Shown here piece after piece: positions 16,067 through 23,241 of a stretch of 23,496 bases of DNA. The translations under genes were made by a program, and so were the position numbers. The notes beneath the pieces are model-generated. The model saw nothing but the letters and a program-made list of their open reading frames with translations. It did not search any database and had not been told where the DNA came from. The DNA is from Flavobacterium psychrophilum (lineage in GTDB: Bacteria; Bacteroidota; Bacteroidia; Flavobacteriales; Flavobacteriaceae), in the NCBI GenBank assembly GCA_945878515.1, contig CAMCTL010000037.1:1-23496 (forward strand). Direction: 5' to 3'. The stretch's first letter is position 1. Each line of letters begins with the position of its first letter.

Positions 16067-16288
16067 ATGTCAACAAACAAAGAACTATTATCCAAATCCA
16101 TAAAATATCTAGCTTGGGCTTTGCCTTTGCTATTTATTGGTCCATCATTGATTTATAATGCGTTTATGAACAAACAAAATGTTTGGCACTATTTGGTTTT
16201 AGGAATCGGAATTGCGACTTGTGTTGGAGCTGTTTATTTAATGTTTTTGGGGTTGAAAACTATGGTACAAAGTTTATTTAACGACTAA
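16067..16288 (+). CDS. Small membrane protein, DUF6095-like
   Basis: The 73-residue protein has two transmembrane helices (about 13-32 and 40-65) joined by a short loop NAFMNKQNVWH, and a short polar N-terminus. It resembles the flavobacterial small proteins annotated as DUF6095, which I recall as frequent neighbours of murQ. The function is unknown. The gene begins 6 bp after the murQ stop, and its own stop overlaps the start of the next gene by one base (TAATG), so it belongs to the same operon and translation is likely coupled. Confidence 0.8.
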   Translation: MSTNKELLSKSIKYLAWALPLLFIGPSLIYNAFMNKQNVWHYLVLGIGIATCVGAVYLMFLGLKTMVQSLFND

Positions 16289-16860
16289 TGGAAAACCTGA
16301 TACACACCCATAAAACGTTCGAAAAAGTTTCTTTTATTGGCAAAACAGTCAATAATAGGGAGTTTGAGGATTGTATTTTCAAGAATTGTGATTTCTCTAA
16401 TAGTAACTTCTGCAACAACACTTTTATGGATTGCGAGTTCATTGATTGCAATCTGTCGATGACTGAATTAACAGGAACAAGTTTGAAAACGGTACATTTC
16501 AAAGATTGCAAATTGTTGGGAATTCAATTCCACTTGTGCGCTGATTTTCTATTCAGCGTCAGTTTTCAGGATTGTGTTTTGGATTATTCGTCTTTTGCTA
16601 ATAAGAAAATGCCGAAAACAAAGTTTGCTTCCTGTTCGATGAAAGAAGTTACTTTTATTGGAACAAATCTCACGAATTCAACTTTCGAAAATTGCAATTT
16701 AGAAAATGCCATTTTCAATGACACGCAATTGGCTAGAGTTGATTTCAAAACGGCTTACAAATATAAAATAGATCCTGAATTTAATCCAATGCGAAAAGCA
16801 AAGTTTTCGACCCAAGGAATTGTGGGGCTATTGGATAAATATGACATTAAAATTGAGTAA
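16288..16860 (+). CDS. Pentapeptide-repeat protein
   Basis: The 190-residue protein is built of five-residue repeats of the A(D/N)LxX type, visible in runs such as FEDCIFKNCDFSNSNFC, FMDCEFIDCNLSMTEL and STFENCNLENAIFND. The strings of F/L at the centre and C/N/S before them predict a right-handed quadrilateral beta-helix (about residues 10-165). The last 25 residues (IDPEFNPMRKAKFSTQGIVGLLDKY) form a non-repeat tail, probably a helical cap. There is no signal peptide, so it is cytoplasmic. Such proteins in other bacteria include gyrase-protecting Qnr/MfpA, but many have no known role, and nothing here points to quinolone resistance specifically. It overlaps the preceding gene by one base and is the last gene of the cluster. 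Confidence 0.85.
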   Translation: MENLIHTHKTFEKVSFIGKTVNNREFEDCIFKNCDFSNSNFCNNTFMDCEFIDCNLSMTELTGTSLKTVHFKDCKLLGIQFHLCADFLFSVSFQDCVLDYSSFANKKMPKTKFASCSMKEVTFIGTNLTNSTFENCNLENAIFNDTQLARVDFKTAYKYKIDPEFNPMRKAKFSTQGIVGLLDKYDIKIE

Positions 16861-16874
16861 ATCCTCACCCCCAG

Positions 16875-16895
16875 CCCCTCTCCAAAGGAGAGGGG
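16875..16895. repeat. Short palindromic repeat CCCCTCTCC-AAA-GGAGAGGGG
   Basis: A perfect 9-bp GC-rich stem with a 3-base loop in the 56-bp gap before the small lipoprotein gene. It has no T run, so it is not a standard terminator, but it may stabilise or attenuate the transcript. I recall the same palindrome between genes in many Bacteroidota. Confidence 0.75.
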
Positions 16896-16916
16896 AGACA
16901 AAAACTTAAAATAATT

Positions 16917-17297
16917 ATGAAAAAAATAATCTTTCTACTCCCTATATTGGCTTTAATGTCGTGTTATAATGCAGAGCGCAATTGCAAAGATTTCAAAACC
17001 GGGAAATTTAAATTTGAATATGAAGTCGATGGCGTCAAAAAAACTACTGTTTTTGAGCGCAAAGACACCATCGAAATTGAAACCTTCGAAGGAAAAACCG
17101 ACACTTCGCGTATTCGATGGTTAAGCGATTGCGAATATATTTTGCAAAAAATTCACCCAAAAAATAGGGCTGAAAAAAACGCAATTAACATGAAAATATT
17201 AACAACTTCAAAGAATTCCTATACCTTTGAATTTGGAATTGTTGGAAGCGATCAAAAACAACGCGGAACTGTTGAGAAGATTTCAAATAGCAGGTAG
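16917..17297 (+). CDS. Small hypothetical lipoprotein
   Basis: The 126-residue protein begins with a lipoprotein signal ending in ALMSC (Cys16). The mature part starts with YNAERNCKDFKTGKFKFEYEVDG and then mostly alternates short beta strands and charged turns, with two further cysteines (Cys23 and one in LSDCEYIL) that could form a disulfide. It resembles a flavobacterial family of unknown function. I recall proteins of this kind being labelled DNA topoisomerase IV in databases. Nothing in the sequence supports such a role, since it is far too small and is exported. The last residues (SNSR) and the stop codon TAG are encoded by the edge of a tandem 7-bp repeat, so the C-terminus may have been altered. 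Confidence 0.75.
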   Translation: MKKIIFLLPILALMSCYNAERNCKDFKTGKFKFEYEVDGVKKTTVFERKDTIEIETFEGKTDTSRIRWLSDCEYILQKIHPKNRAEKNAINMKILTTSKNSYTFEFGIVGSDQKQRGTVEKISNSR

Positions 17298-17326
17298 CAG
17301 GTTGCGGGTTGCAGGTTGCAGGTTGC
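17289..17326. repeat. Tandem 7-bp repeats at the lipoprotein stop
   Basis: AGCAGGT, AGCAGGT, TGCGGGT, TGCAGGT, TGCAGGT then a partial unit, in 7-bp phase. On the other strand the units read AACCTGC/AACCCGC, close in form to the AACTTCY units at murQ. The TAG stop at 17295-17297 lies inside the array. Confidence 0.8.
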
Positions 17327-17373
17327 AATTTTCAGGATAAAATTTAAATAATTTTAAACTTTATGCAATTTTA

Positions 17374-17415
17374 AACTTCTAACTTATAACTCCATAACTC
17401 TTAACTCATAACTAA
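17374..17415. repeat. Tandem 7-bp repeats in the terC leader
   Basis: AACT recurs at 17374, 17381, 17388, 17396, 17403 and 17410 (spacing 7, 7, 8, 7, 7), in units such as AACTTCT, AACTTAT and AACTCCA. The array ends 5 bp before the terC start codon. Confidence 0.7.
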
Positions 17416-17420
17416 AAAAG

Positions 17421-18194
17421 ATGGAAGTATTTTTAAATCCTGATGCTTGGATTGCCTTATTAACATTGACCTTTCTAGAAATTATTCTAGGAATCGACAA
17501 TATTATTTTTATATCAATTGTTACTGGAAAATTGCCCCCAGAAAAAAGAAAAAAAGCTACTAAATTGGGAATGTTTCTGGCTATGTTTATGAGAATTGGC
17601 CTATTATTTGGTATTAGTTTTTTGATTCAAATGAAAAAGCCTTGGTTTTATATTGATTTTAGCTGGTTTTCAGCTGGAGTTACGGGACAAAGTCTTATTC
17701 TATTATTTGGCGGATTATTCCTAATTTATAAAAGCACTAAAGAAATTCACGAAAAAGTAGAAGAAAAAGGCGAAGAAGAACAACAAATTAGTAGAAAGGC
17801 AGCAAAATCATTTAAAGGAGTTTTACTGCAAATTATTATGATCGATTTGGTGTTTTCTTTCGATAGTATTCTGACCGCAGTTGGCATGACCAATGGAGTT
17901 GAAGGCGCGCTTTATATTATGATTATGGCCGTAATAATTTCAGTATTGATTATGATGCAATTTGCGGTTCCTGTTGGAAATTTTGTCAATAGACATCCCT
18001 CTATTCAAATTCTGGGATTATCATTTTTGATCTTAATTGGTTTTATGCTGATAACAGAAAGTGCTCATTTATCGAATGCCTTGATCTTTGGAGGACATGT
18101 TACACCTGTTCAGAAAGGCTATTTGTATTTTGCGATTTCGTTCTCACTGTTTGTGGAGTTTTTGAATATGAAAGTCGATAAGAAAAAGAAGTAA
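17421..18194 (+). CDS. TerC family integral membrane protein
   Basis: The 257-residue inner-membrane protein has about seven to nine transmembrane helices. The two signature segments carrying conserved acidic residues are present: FLEIILGIDNIIFI (Glu20, Asp26) and MIDLVFSFDSILTAVG (Asp142, Asp148). These acids are thought to form a metal-binding site in the membrane. A charged cytoplasmic loop (about 105-130, EKVEEKGEEEQQ) separates the halves. Members of the family include TerC of tellurite-resistance clusters and Alx, and work in other bacteria links them to manganese export and metal loading of exported proteins. No other ter genes are nearby, so a stand-alone Mn or metal homeostasis role is more likely than tellurite resistance. 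A terminator follows. Confidence 0.9.
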   Translation: MEVFLNPDAWIALLTLTFLEIILGIDNIIFISIVTGKLPPEKRKKATKLGMFLAMFMRIGLLFGISFLIQMKKPWFYIDFSWFSAGVTGQSLILLFGGLFLIYKSTKEIHEKVEEKGEEEQQISRKAAKSFKGVLLQIIMIDLVFSFDSILTAVGMTNGVEGALYIMIMAVIISVLIMMQFAVPVGNFVNRHPSIQILGLSFLILIGFMLITESAHLSNALIFGGHVTPVQKGYLYFAISFSLFVEFLNMKVDKKKK

Positions 18195-18206
18195 AATAAT
18201 TGAATC

Positions 18207-18231
18207 AAAGCTCCTTTTCGGGGCTTTTTTT
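18207..18231 (+). terminator. Rho-independent terminator after terC-family gene
   Basis: An 8-bp stem with one G-U pair (AAAGCTCC 18207-18214 with GGGGCTTT 18220-18227), a 5-base loop and a T run. It lies 12 bp past the stop. Confidence 0.85.
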
Positions 18232-18257
18232 ATATTGAATTGATTTAAATTAGCAAT

Positions 18258-20162
18258 ATGAAAAACACCATCTCACAAAGAGTTGCCGACTTTTTAAAAA
18301 ACTTCCCTCCTTTCAGTTTTTTAAAACAAAAGGACATAGAAATCATTTCGGAACAAATTACAATCATTTATCAAGAAAAGGACAGTGTTGTCTTTACCAT
18401 AAACGAAGAAACGCACGACAGTTTTTATGTTGTTCACAAAGGAGCTGTGGCGCTCATAGCTGATCAACAAAGCGATATTTTGGATATGTGTGACGAAGGG
18501 GATATTTTTGGTTTAAGACCTCTTATAGCCAACGAAAACTACAAAATGGAAGCCAGAGCATTTGAGGAAACCATACTTTACGCTATTCCCATCAACGTTT
18601 TTAGACCTTATGCTCTTGAAAATAAATCTGTCGGTAATTTCTTGATAGAAAGCTTTGCATCCAACACATTAAACCCGTTTTCTAAAAGTCATCGAGGAAA
18701 ATTATACGGAGAAGAAATTGAAGCTGATACTAAATTATTGGACTTACAAGAAGTAAAATATTCAAAAAAAATAATAAATTGTTCTGCAACAACACCAGCA
18801 AATGAAGTGGCTAAAATTATGATTGATAAAAATGTGGGAGCCATTCTCGTGGTCGAAGAAATGCTTCCGATAGGTATCATCACTGACAAGGATTTAAGAA
18901 ACAAAATCGTAACGGGAGACTTTCCAATTTCCACGCCAGCATCGGAGATAATGACTACACCTGTGATTACATATCCTACGAAAATGACTACAACGCAAGC
19001 CCAAATGGCGATGATGAAGAGTGATATTAGTCATTTATGCATTACAGAAGATGGAACTACGAATACAAAAGCGGTTGGAATGCTATCTAAGCATGATGTA
19101 ATGGTTTCTATTGGCAACAATCCATCAGTTTTGCTGCGAGCCATAAAACGTGCAAAAAAACACAAGAAAATCAAGTTAATTCGCGGAGCCATTTTACAAT
19201 TGTTAAAGGGCTATTTGGATCAAAATATTCCGATGATGCTGACTTCAAAAATAATTTCTGAATTGAATGATGCTTGTACCAAACAAGTAATTGAAATTGT
19301 GTTGAAAAAAATGGACAGTCCACCACCAGTGCAATTTTCTTGGTTGGCAATGGGGAGTCAAGGACGAAGCGAACAATTATTACAAACTGACCAAGATAAT
19401 GCTTTAGTTTATGAAGATGTTTCAGAAGTCTTAGCTGCATCAACAAAGAAGTATTTTTTAGAGTTGGCAACTCGCATTAATAAAGGTCTTTTTGAAATAG
19501 GTTATGAATATTGTCCCGCCGAAATGATGGCTTCTAATCCCAATTGGTGCTTAAGTCTTAGCGAATATAAAAATAAAGTACACCATTGGATTACAAACAC
19601 TGGAAAAAATGAAGTACTGTTATCCTTCATTTTTTTTGATTATAGTTTGGTCTATGGAAATAAAGACCTCGTAAATAATTTGTCTGATTTTATTTTCGAA
19701 GAGGTAAAAGCCAATCCAACATTTTATATCCATTTGGTTAGCGGTGCTTTACAAAGTCCATCGCCGACAGGATTTTTTAGAGAATTTTTATTAGAACAAG
19801 ACGGAGCTAACAAGGACTTTTTTAATATCAAAAACCGAGCGTTAATGCCACTTGCCGATGCTGCTAGAGTTTTAATCCTATCTCATTCCGTAAAATCCAT
19901 CAGCAACACAGTAGAGCGATTTGAAAAATTAGCCGAATTAGAACCTCAAAATACTGAGCTTTATTTATCGTGTGCATCGTCCTATAAGATTTTGTTGCGT
20001 TTTAGAACCAATCAAGGCCTATTACACAATGATTCTGGGCAGTTTATTTCTTTAGAAACTTTGTCTAAAACCGAAAAATTGAAACTAAAAAGCACTTTTA
20101 AAGCCATTAAAGAATTGCAAGAACTCATTCGTATTCGTTTTAATGCTTCAAATATTTTATAG
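18258..20162 (+). CDS. cNMP-binding / CBS / DUF294 nucleotidyltransferase
   Basis: This 634-residue cytoplasmic protein has four parts in order. A cyclic-nucleotide-binding (Crp-like) domain spans about residues 15-120 (FYVVHKGAVALIA, DEGDIFGLRPLI). A CBS pair spans about 165-285 (VGAILVVEEMLPIGIITDKDL, SHLCITEDG, AVGMLSKHDVM). A DUF294 nucleotidyltransferase-like domain has GSQGRSE (367-373) and the acidic TDQDNA (377-382), the metal site of GlnD-like enzymes. A helical DUF294 C-terminal domain completes it. The layout suggests a sensor that binds a nucleotide and controls transfer of a nucleotidyl group to an unknown target. The next gene starts on the base after its stop. In other bacteria I recall this pair beside acetate uptake and acetyl-CoA synthetase genes, but those are not in this window. 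Confidence 0.9.
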   Translation: MKNTISQRVADFLKNFPPFSFLKQKDIEIISEQITIIYQEKDSVVFTINEETHDSFYVVHKGAVALIADQQSDILDMCDEGDIFGLRPLIANENYKMEARAFEETILYAIPINVFRPYALENKSVGNFLIESFASNTLNPFSKSHRGKLYGEEIEADTKLLDLQEVKYSKKIINCSATTPANEVAKIMIDKNVGAILVVEEMLPIGIITDKDLRNKIVTGDFPISTPASEIMTTPVITYPTKMTTTQAQMAMMKSDISHLCITEDGTTNTKAVGMLSKHDVMVSIGNNPSVLLRAIKRAKKHKKIKLIRGAILQLLKGYLDQNIPMMLTSKIISELNDACTKQVIEIVLKKMDSPPPVQFSWLAMGSQGRSEQLLQTDQDNALVYEDVSEVLAASTKKYFLELATRINKGLFEIGYEYCPAEMMASNPNWCLSLSEYKNKVHHWITNTGKNEVLLSFIFFDYSLVYGNKDLVNNLSDFIFEEVKANPTFYIHLVSGALQSPSPTGFFREFLLEQDGANKDFFNIKNRALMPLADAARVLILSHSVKSISNTVERFEKLAELEPQNTELYLSCASSYKILLRFRTNQGLLHNDSGQFISLETLSKTEKLKLKSTFKAIKELQELIRIRFNASNIL

Positions 20163-20813
20163 ATGGATTTCATTACAAATATTAAAAAATTTATTAGAAA
20201 CCTTTTTGGCAACGCTGATAAATTTGATGAAATAAAAGGAGATATTGATTCGACACGTTTTGTTGTTTTAGACACCGAAACTACAGGTTTTGATTACGAA
20301 AAAGATCGAATATTGTGCATTGGAGCGGTGGTTTTACAGAATTATCGGATTCCACTTCAGGAAAGTTTGGAGGTTTACATTCAGCAAGAACACTACAACA
20401 AAGCAACGGCTCAAATTCACGGAATTTTAAGAGCATCCGTTTTAAATCGACCCAACGAGTTAGAGAGTTTACAACAATTTCTTGATTTCATGGGCGACTC
20501 CATCATCGTGGCACATCACACTCTTTTCGACATCACCATGATCAATAAAGCTTTGGAAAGAAATGGTTTGCCAAAATTAGAAAACAAAACACTAGACACT
20601 GCGCATCTTTACAAAAAAACCTTACTTTATTCTCCACTTCTCGTTAGAAAAGACAGTTATACTTTAGATGATCTTGCCGATAAGTTCGATATTTCCAAAA
20701 AAGACCGTCATACTGCTTTGGGTGATGCTTATATAACGGCAATTGCTTTCTTGAAAATCTTGAATAAATTGAAAGAAAAAAAAGGGTTCAGTTTACAGCA
20801 ATTATTTAAATAA
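20163..20813 (+). CDS. 3'-5' exonuclease, DnaQ / Pol III epsilon-like
   Basis: The 216-residue protein has the DEDDh exonuclease motifs complete: Exo I with Asp37 and Glu39 (VLDTETTGF), Exo II with Asp123 (AHHTLFDITMINKAL), and Exo III with His183 and Asp188 (HTALGDAYIT). About 30 residues precede the domain (MDFITNIKKFIRNLFGN), a basic amphipathic stretch. It resembles the stand-alone epsilon-like exonucleases rather than the replicative subunit, which in this group is usually identified by other context. It begins directly after the DUF294 stop codon (TAGATG), so the two are translated from one message and may work together. The substrate is unknown and could be nucleic acid or a nucleotide-modified product. 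Confidence 0.88.
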   Translation: MDFITNIKKFIRNLFGNADKFDEIKGDIDSTRFVVLDTETTGFDYEKDRILCIGAVVLQNYRIPLQESLEVYIQQEHYNKATAQIHGILRASVLNRPNELESLQQFLDFMGDSIIVAHHTLFDITMINKALERNGLPKLENKTLDTAHLYKKTLLYSPLLVRKDSYTLDDLADKFDISKKDRHTALGDAYITAIAFLKILNKLKEKKGFSLQQLFK

Positions 20814-21240
20814 GCAATATTATAAATTCAAGACCTTTGAATTATTTAGTTCAAAGTTTTATAGTATACTTCAATCTGTGCAGACAAAATTATTTCAATG
20901 CCGCTCTAGGCATAATGTGCTTCAGTTTTAGGTCTGGTTTCAAATACCAATTTAACAATAAATAAAAATCAAATAATTCCGAAATTTTGCTAGGACTGGA
21001 TTAATTTTCTATAAAGTTAACCCTTTTAAAATAAGTGTAAATTGATATAATTTATCATAAAATCTTTGAGTTTCTCCAGTATCGATTTAATTACTAATGA
21101 CCCCATAATTTGTGACAAGGCACAAAAAAATGTTCAATAAATAGGAAATAAAAAAATAAAATTTAATTTTGTGTAATCGATTGCATTATTAGTTTTGCCG
21201 TTATAACTTATTTTTTTAGAAACACTTAAAAACCTATAAA
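20814..21240. other. 427-bp intergenic region upstream of uxaB
   Basis: No gene is called. At the left a 7-bp stem (CTTTGAA 20835-20841 with 20850-20856) followed by TTTT could weakly end the exonuclease transcript. At the right lies the uxaB promoter with an operator. The reading frame from about 20813 to 20965 is open for roughly 50 codons but has no start or recognisable product. The rest is AT-rich without clear structure. Confidence 0.5.
21168..21197 (+). promoter_or_regulatory. Bacteroidota-type promoter of uxaB with LacI-type operator in the spacer
   Basis: TTTG (21168-21171) and TAGTTTTG (21190-21197) match the -33 and -7 elements of the main Bacteroidota sigma factor (TTTG and TAnnTTTG) with an 18-bp spacer. 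The spacer begins with TGTAATCGATTGCA (21172-21185), a near-palindrome centred on AATCGATT with TG/CA ends, the usual form of a LacI/GalR-family operator. A repressor bound there would cover the polymerase site. Transcription would start near 21204, about 37 bp before the ATG. Confidence 0.65.
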
Positions 21241-22683
21241 ATGATAAACTTAAATCGAATAAATGCTGGATTAGAAAAGTTACAACCTATAAAAGTAGTT
21301 CAATTTGGGGAAGGTAATTTTTTGAGAGCGTTTGTCGATTATGCGTTTCAAAGACTGAATAGAACAGTTGGTTTCAATGCTGGAATTGCAGTGGTTCAGC
21401 CATTGAATGAGGGTATGATAAACATGATTAACGACCAAGATGGTTTGTACACTTTGTTTTTGAATGGAATTAAAAAAGGCGAGAAAATACAGGATATTGT
21501 AGTGATAACCAATATTGTAAAAGGGATAAATCCATATTCTGATTTTGCAGATTATTTAGCGTTAGCCCAAGAAAAGGAACTTCAATTTATTGTTTCAAAC
21601 ACCACTGAAGCTGGAATTGAATTTATTGAAACTGATACTCCAGATATGCAACCACCTGTTTCATTTCCTGCAAAGTTGACCGTTTTATTATACGAAAGAT
21701 TCAAATATTTCAATGGAGATGCAACTAAAGCTTTGACTATTATTCCTTGCGAATTAATTGATTATAACTCTGAGACTTTAAAGAAATATATTTTGCAATA
21801 TTGCGATTTATGGAAGTTAGGAGCCGAATTTAAAACTTGGGCATCAGATGCTTGTACTTATCATAGTACTTTGGTCGACAGAATTGTTCCGGGATACCCA
21901 AGAGCAGAAATAGAAGAATACAACAACAAATTAGCATACCAAGACAATTTAATTGTTGCTGCTGAACCCTTCTTCCTTTGGGCTATTGAAGGTGGCGATG
22001 CTTTAAAAGCAAAATTGCCTTTTCATAAAACGAATTTGAACGTAAAGATAGTTGATGATATTCGCCCTTTTAAAATGATAAAAGTTCGTACTCTAAATGG
22101 TGCACATACCGCCATGGTTCCTTTTTCACTTTTGTACGGTAACAAATTAGTAATGGAAACCGTTAACGGATATTTTACTGGAAAATTTGTAAACAGCGTT
22201 ATTGGGGAAATTAGCGAAACGTTGGATATGGACAAAAATGAAATCGTCGCCTATACTGAAGAGGTAATGGATCGATTTAAAAATCCATTTATCAAACATG
22301 CTTTGGCTGATATTGCTTTAAATTCTATCTCAAAATTCAAAGTAAGAGTATTGCCTAGTTTATTAGGATATTATAATGCCAATAAAAAATTACCTATTCA
22401 TTTGACTTTTTCATTAGCTTGTTTGATCCAATTCTACAAGGGAACCTGGAATAACGAAGTGTTGCCAGTTAAAGATTCTGTAGAAATAGTTGAAACATTC
22501 AAAGTTGCTTGGCAATTAGAAACTTTAGAATTGATAGTAGATAAAATTTTAGCTAACACCGATTTTTGGGGTGAAGATTTAACAAAAATTAACGGTTTGC
22601 CCCAAGCTTTAGTTTTGGCTTTGAATGAAATTGAAGCTAACGGTATCGAGCAAGGTTTTGCTAATTTTAGCAAATGCATCTAA
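21241..22683 (+). CDS. uxaB: Tagaturonate reductase (altronate oxidoreductase)
   Basis: This 480-residue cytoplasmic enzyme of the mannitol dehydrogenase family reduces D-tagaturonate to D-altronate with NADH, the second step of the galacturonate route after UxaC. The N-terminal NAD-binding motif is FGEGNFLRAF (22-31). The catalytic domain has AEPFFLWAIEG and FKMIKVRTLNGAHTAMV, the helix with the conserved Lys, Asn and His of this family. The presence of both segments and the length separate it from shorter mannitol dehydrogenases and from UxuB. It is intact. A LacI-type operator lies in its promoter. The gene behind it, altronate dehydratase, which would use its product, is a remnant, so unless another copy exists the pathway is broken here. 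Confidence 0.92.
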   Translation: MINLNRINAGLEKLQPIKVVQFGEGNFLRAFVDYAFQRLNRTVGFNAGIAVVQPLNEGMINMINDQDGLYTLFLNGIKKGEKIQDIVVITNIVKGINPYSDFADYLALAQEKELQFIVSNTTEAGIEFIETDTPDMQPPVSFPAKLTVLLYERFKYFNGDATKALTIIPCELIDYNSETLKKYILQYCDLWKLGAEFKTWASDACTYHSTLVDRIVPGYPRAEIEEYNNKLAYQDNLIVAAEPFFLWAIEGGDALKAKLPFHKTNLNVKIVDDIRPFKMIKVRTLNGAHTAMVPFSLLYGNKLVMETVNGYFTGKFVNSVIGEISETLDMDKNEIVAYTEEVMDRFKNPFIKHALADIALNSISKFKVRVLPSLLGYYNANKKLPIHLTFSLACLIQFYKGTWNNEVLPVKDSVEIVETFKVAWQLETLELIVDKILANTDFWGEDLTKINGLPQALVLALNEIEANGIEQGFANFSKCI

Positions 22684-22709
22684 AAAATTCAAACTTGCTA
22701 TTTAGTATT

Positions 22710-23138
22710 ATGCAAAAGAAATTAATAAAAGCAAATCAAATAGGTAATGTTCCATTAGCACTAGGTAATCTACCTGCAGCTGAGAAAATACTATTTGAAG
22801 GAAAAAACAGCAAAGTAATTTCAGATGTGAATATGAAACATAAAATCCCTTTGAGTGATTAAAATATTGGAGACGGCATTATTGTGGATGCAGTTTTGGT
22901 TGGTAATCCAATTGCAGCAGTTATCAAAGTTTCCTCTAATTCTGAATTGGCTAGTAAGATGTCGGATATTATAGATATTGACACTGGCGGAATTGTTACA
23001 GGCGAATAATTTATAAAAGATATCGTTGATGAAATGTTGGAATTTATCTTTAATTTAGCCAGTGGCACCATAAAAACAAAAGCGGCAATTCTAAACCAAA
23101 ATGATTTTATTTCTTGGAAAAGAGGTGCTTATTTTTAG
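22710..23138 (+). pseudogene. uxaA: Altronate dehydratase remnant
   Basis: From the ATG at 22710 a single frame reads through two TAA codons (22860 and 23007) to TAG at 23136-23138, about 143 codons against roughly 500-550 for a complete UxaA. The first part matches the N-terminal SAF domain ([35 protein letters not shown]). The second part matches the C-terminal end ([48 protein letters not shown]). The join is near 22902-22911, where VLVG runs into NPIAAVIKV. Everything between, including the catalytic centre, is gone, and the deletion kept the frame. It lies 26 bp after uxaB in the usual uxaB-uxaA order. Confidence 0.85.
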
Positions 23139-23178
23139 TATATTTTAATTTGTTTGGATAAAAAAAGGCGTGGGCATT

Positions 23179-23205
23179 TAATATTTAAAAACCTTTTTGA
23201 TATTA
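23179..23205. terminator. Possible weak terminator between uxaA remnant and dnaX
   Basis: An imperfect hairpin (TAATATTTAAAAA 23179-23191 against TTTTTGATATTA 23194-23205), all A-T with a very small loop, in the gap between convergent genes. It is weak but placed where one would be expected. Confidence 0.25.
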
Positions 23206-23241
23206 AAAGTACTTTTCATGCATTGATGATCAGTAAAAACG

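Noticed and set aside
16288..16860. Qnr-type quinolone resistance gene
   Set aside because: It has pentapeptide repeats but no Qnr-specific features visible, and the context is cell wall recycling.
16917..17297. Label 'DNA topoisomerase IV' for the small lipoprotein
   Set aside because: The protein is 126 residues with a lipoprotein signal and has no topoisomerase motif.
17421..18194. Tellurite-resistance cluster
   Set aside because: Only a TerC-family gene is present. No terA, terB, terD or terZ is nearby.
20813..20965. An open frame of about 50 codons (ending KYQFNNK) after the exonuclease gene
   Set aside because: No start codon, no recognised family and not long enough to exclude chance. 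It could be a gene fragment, but I cannot support one.
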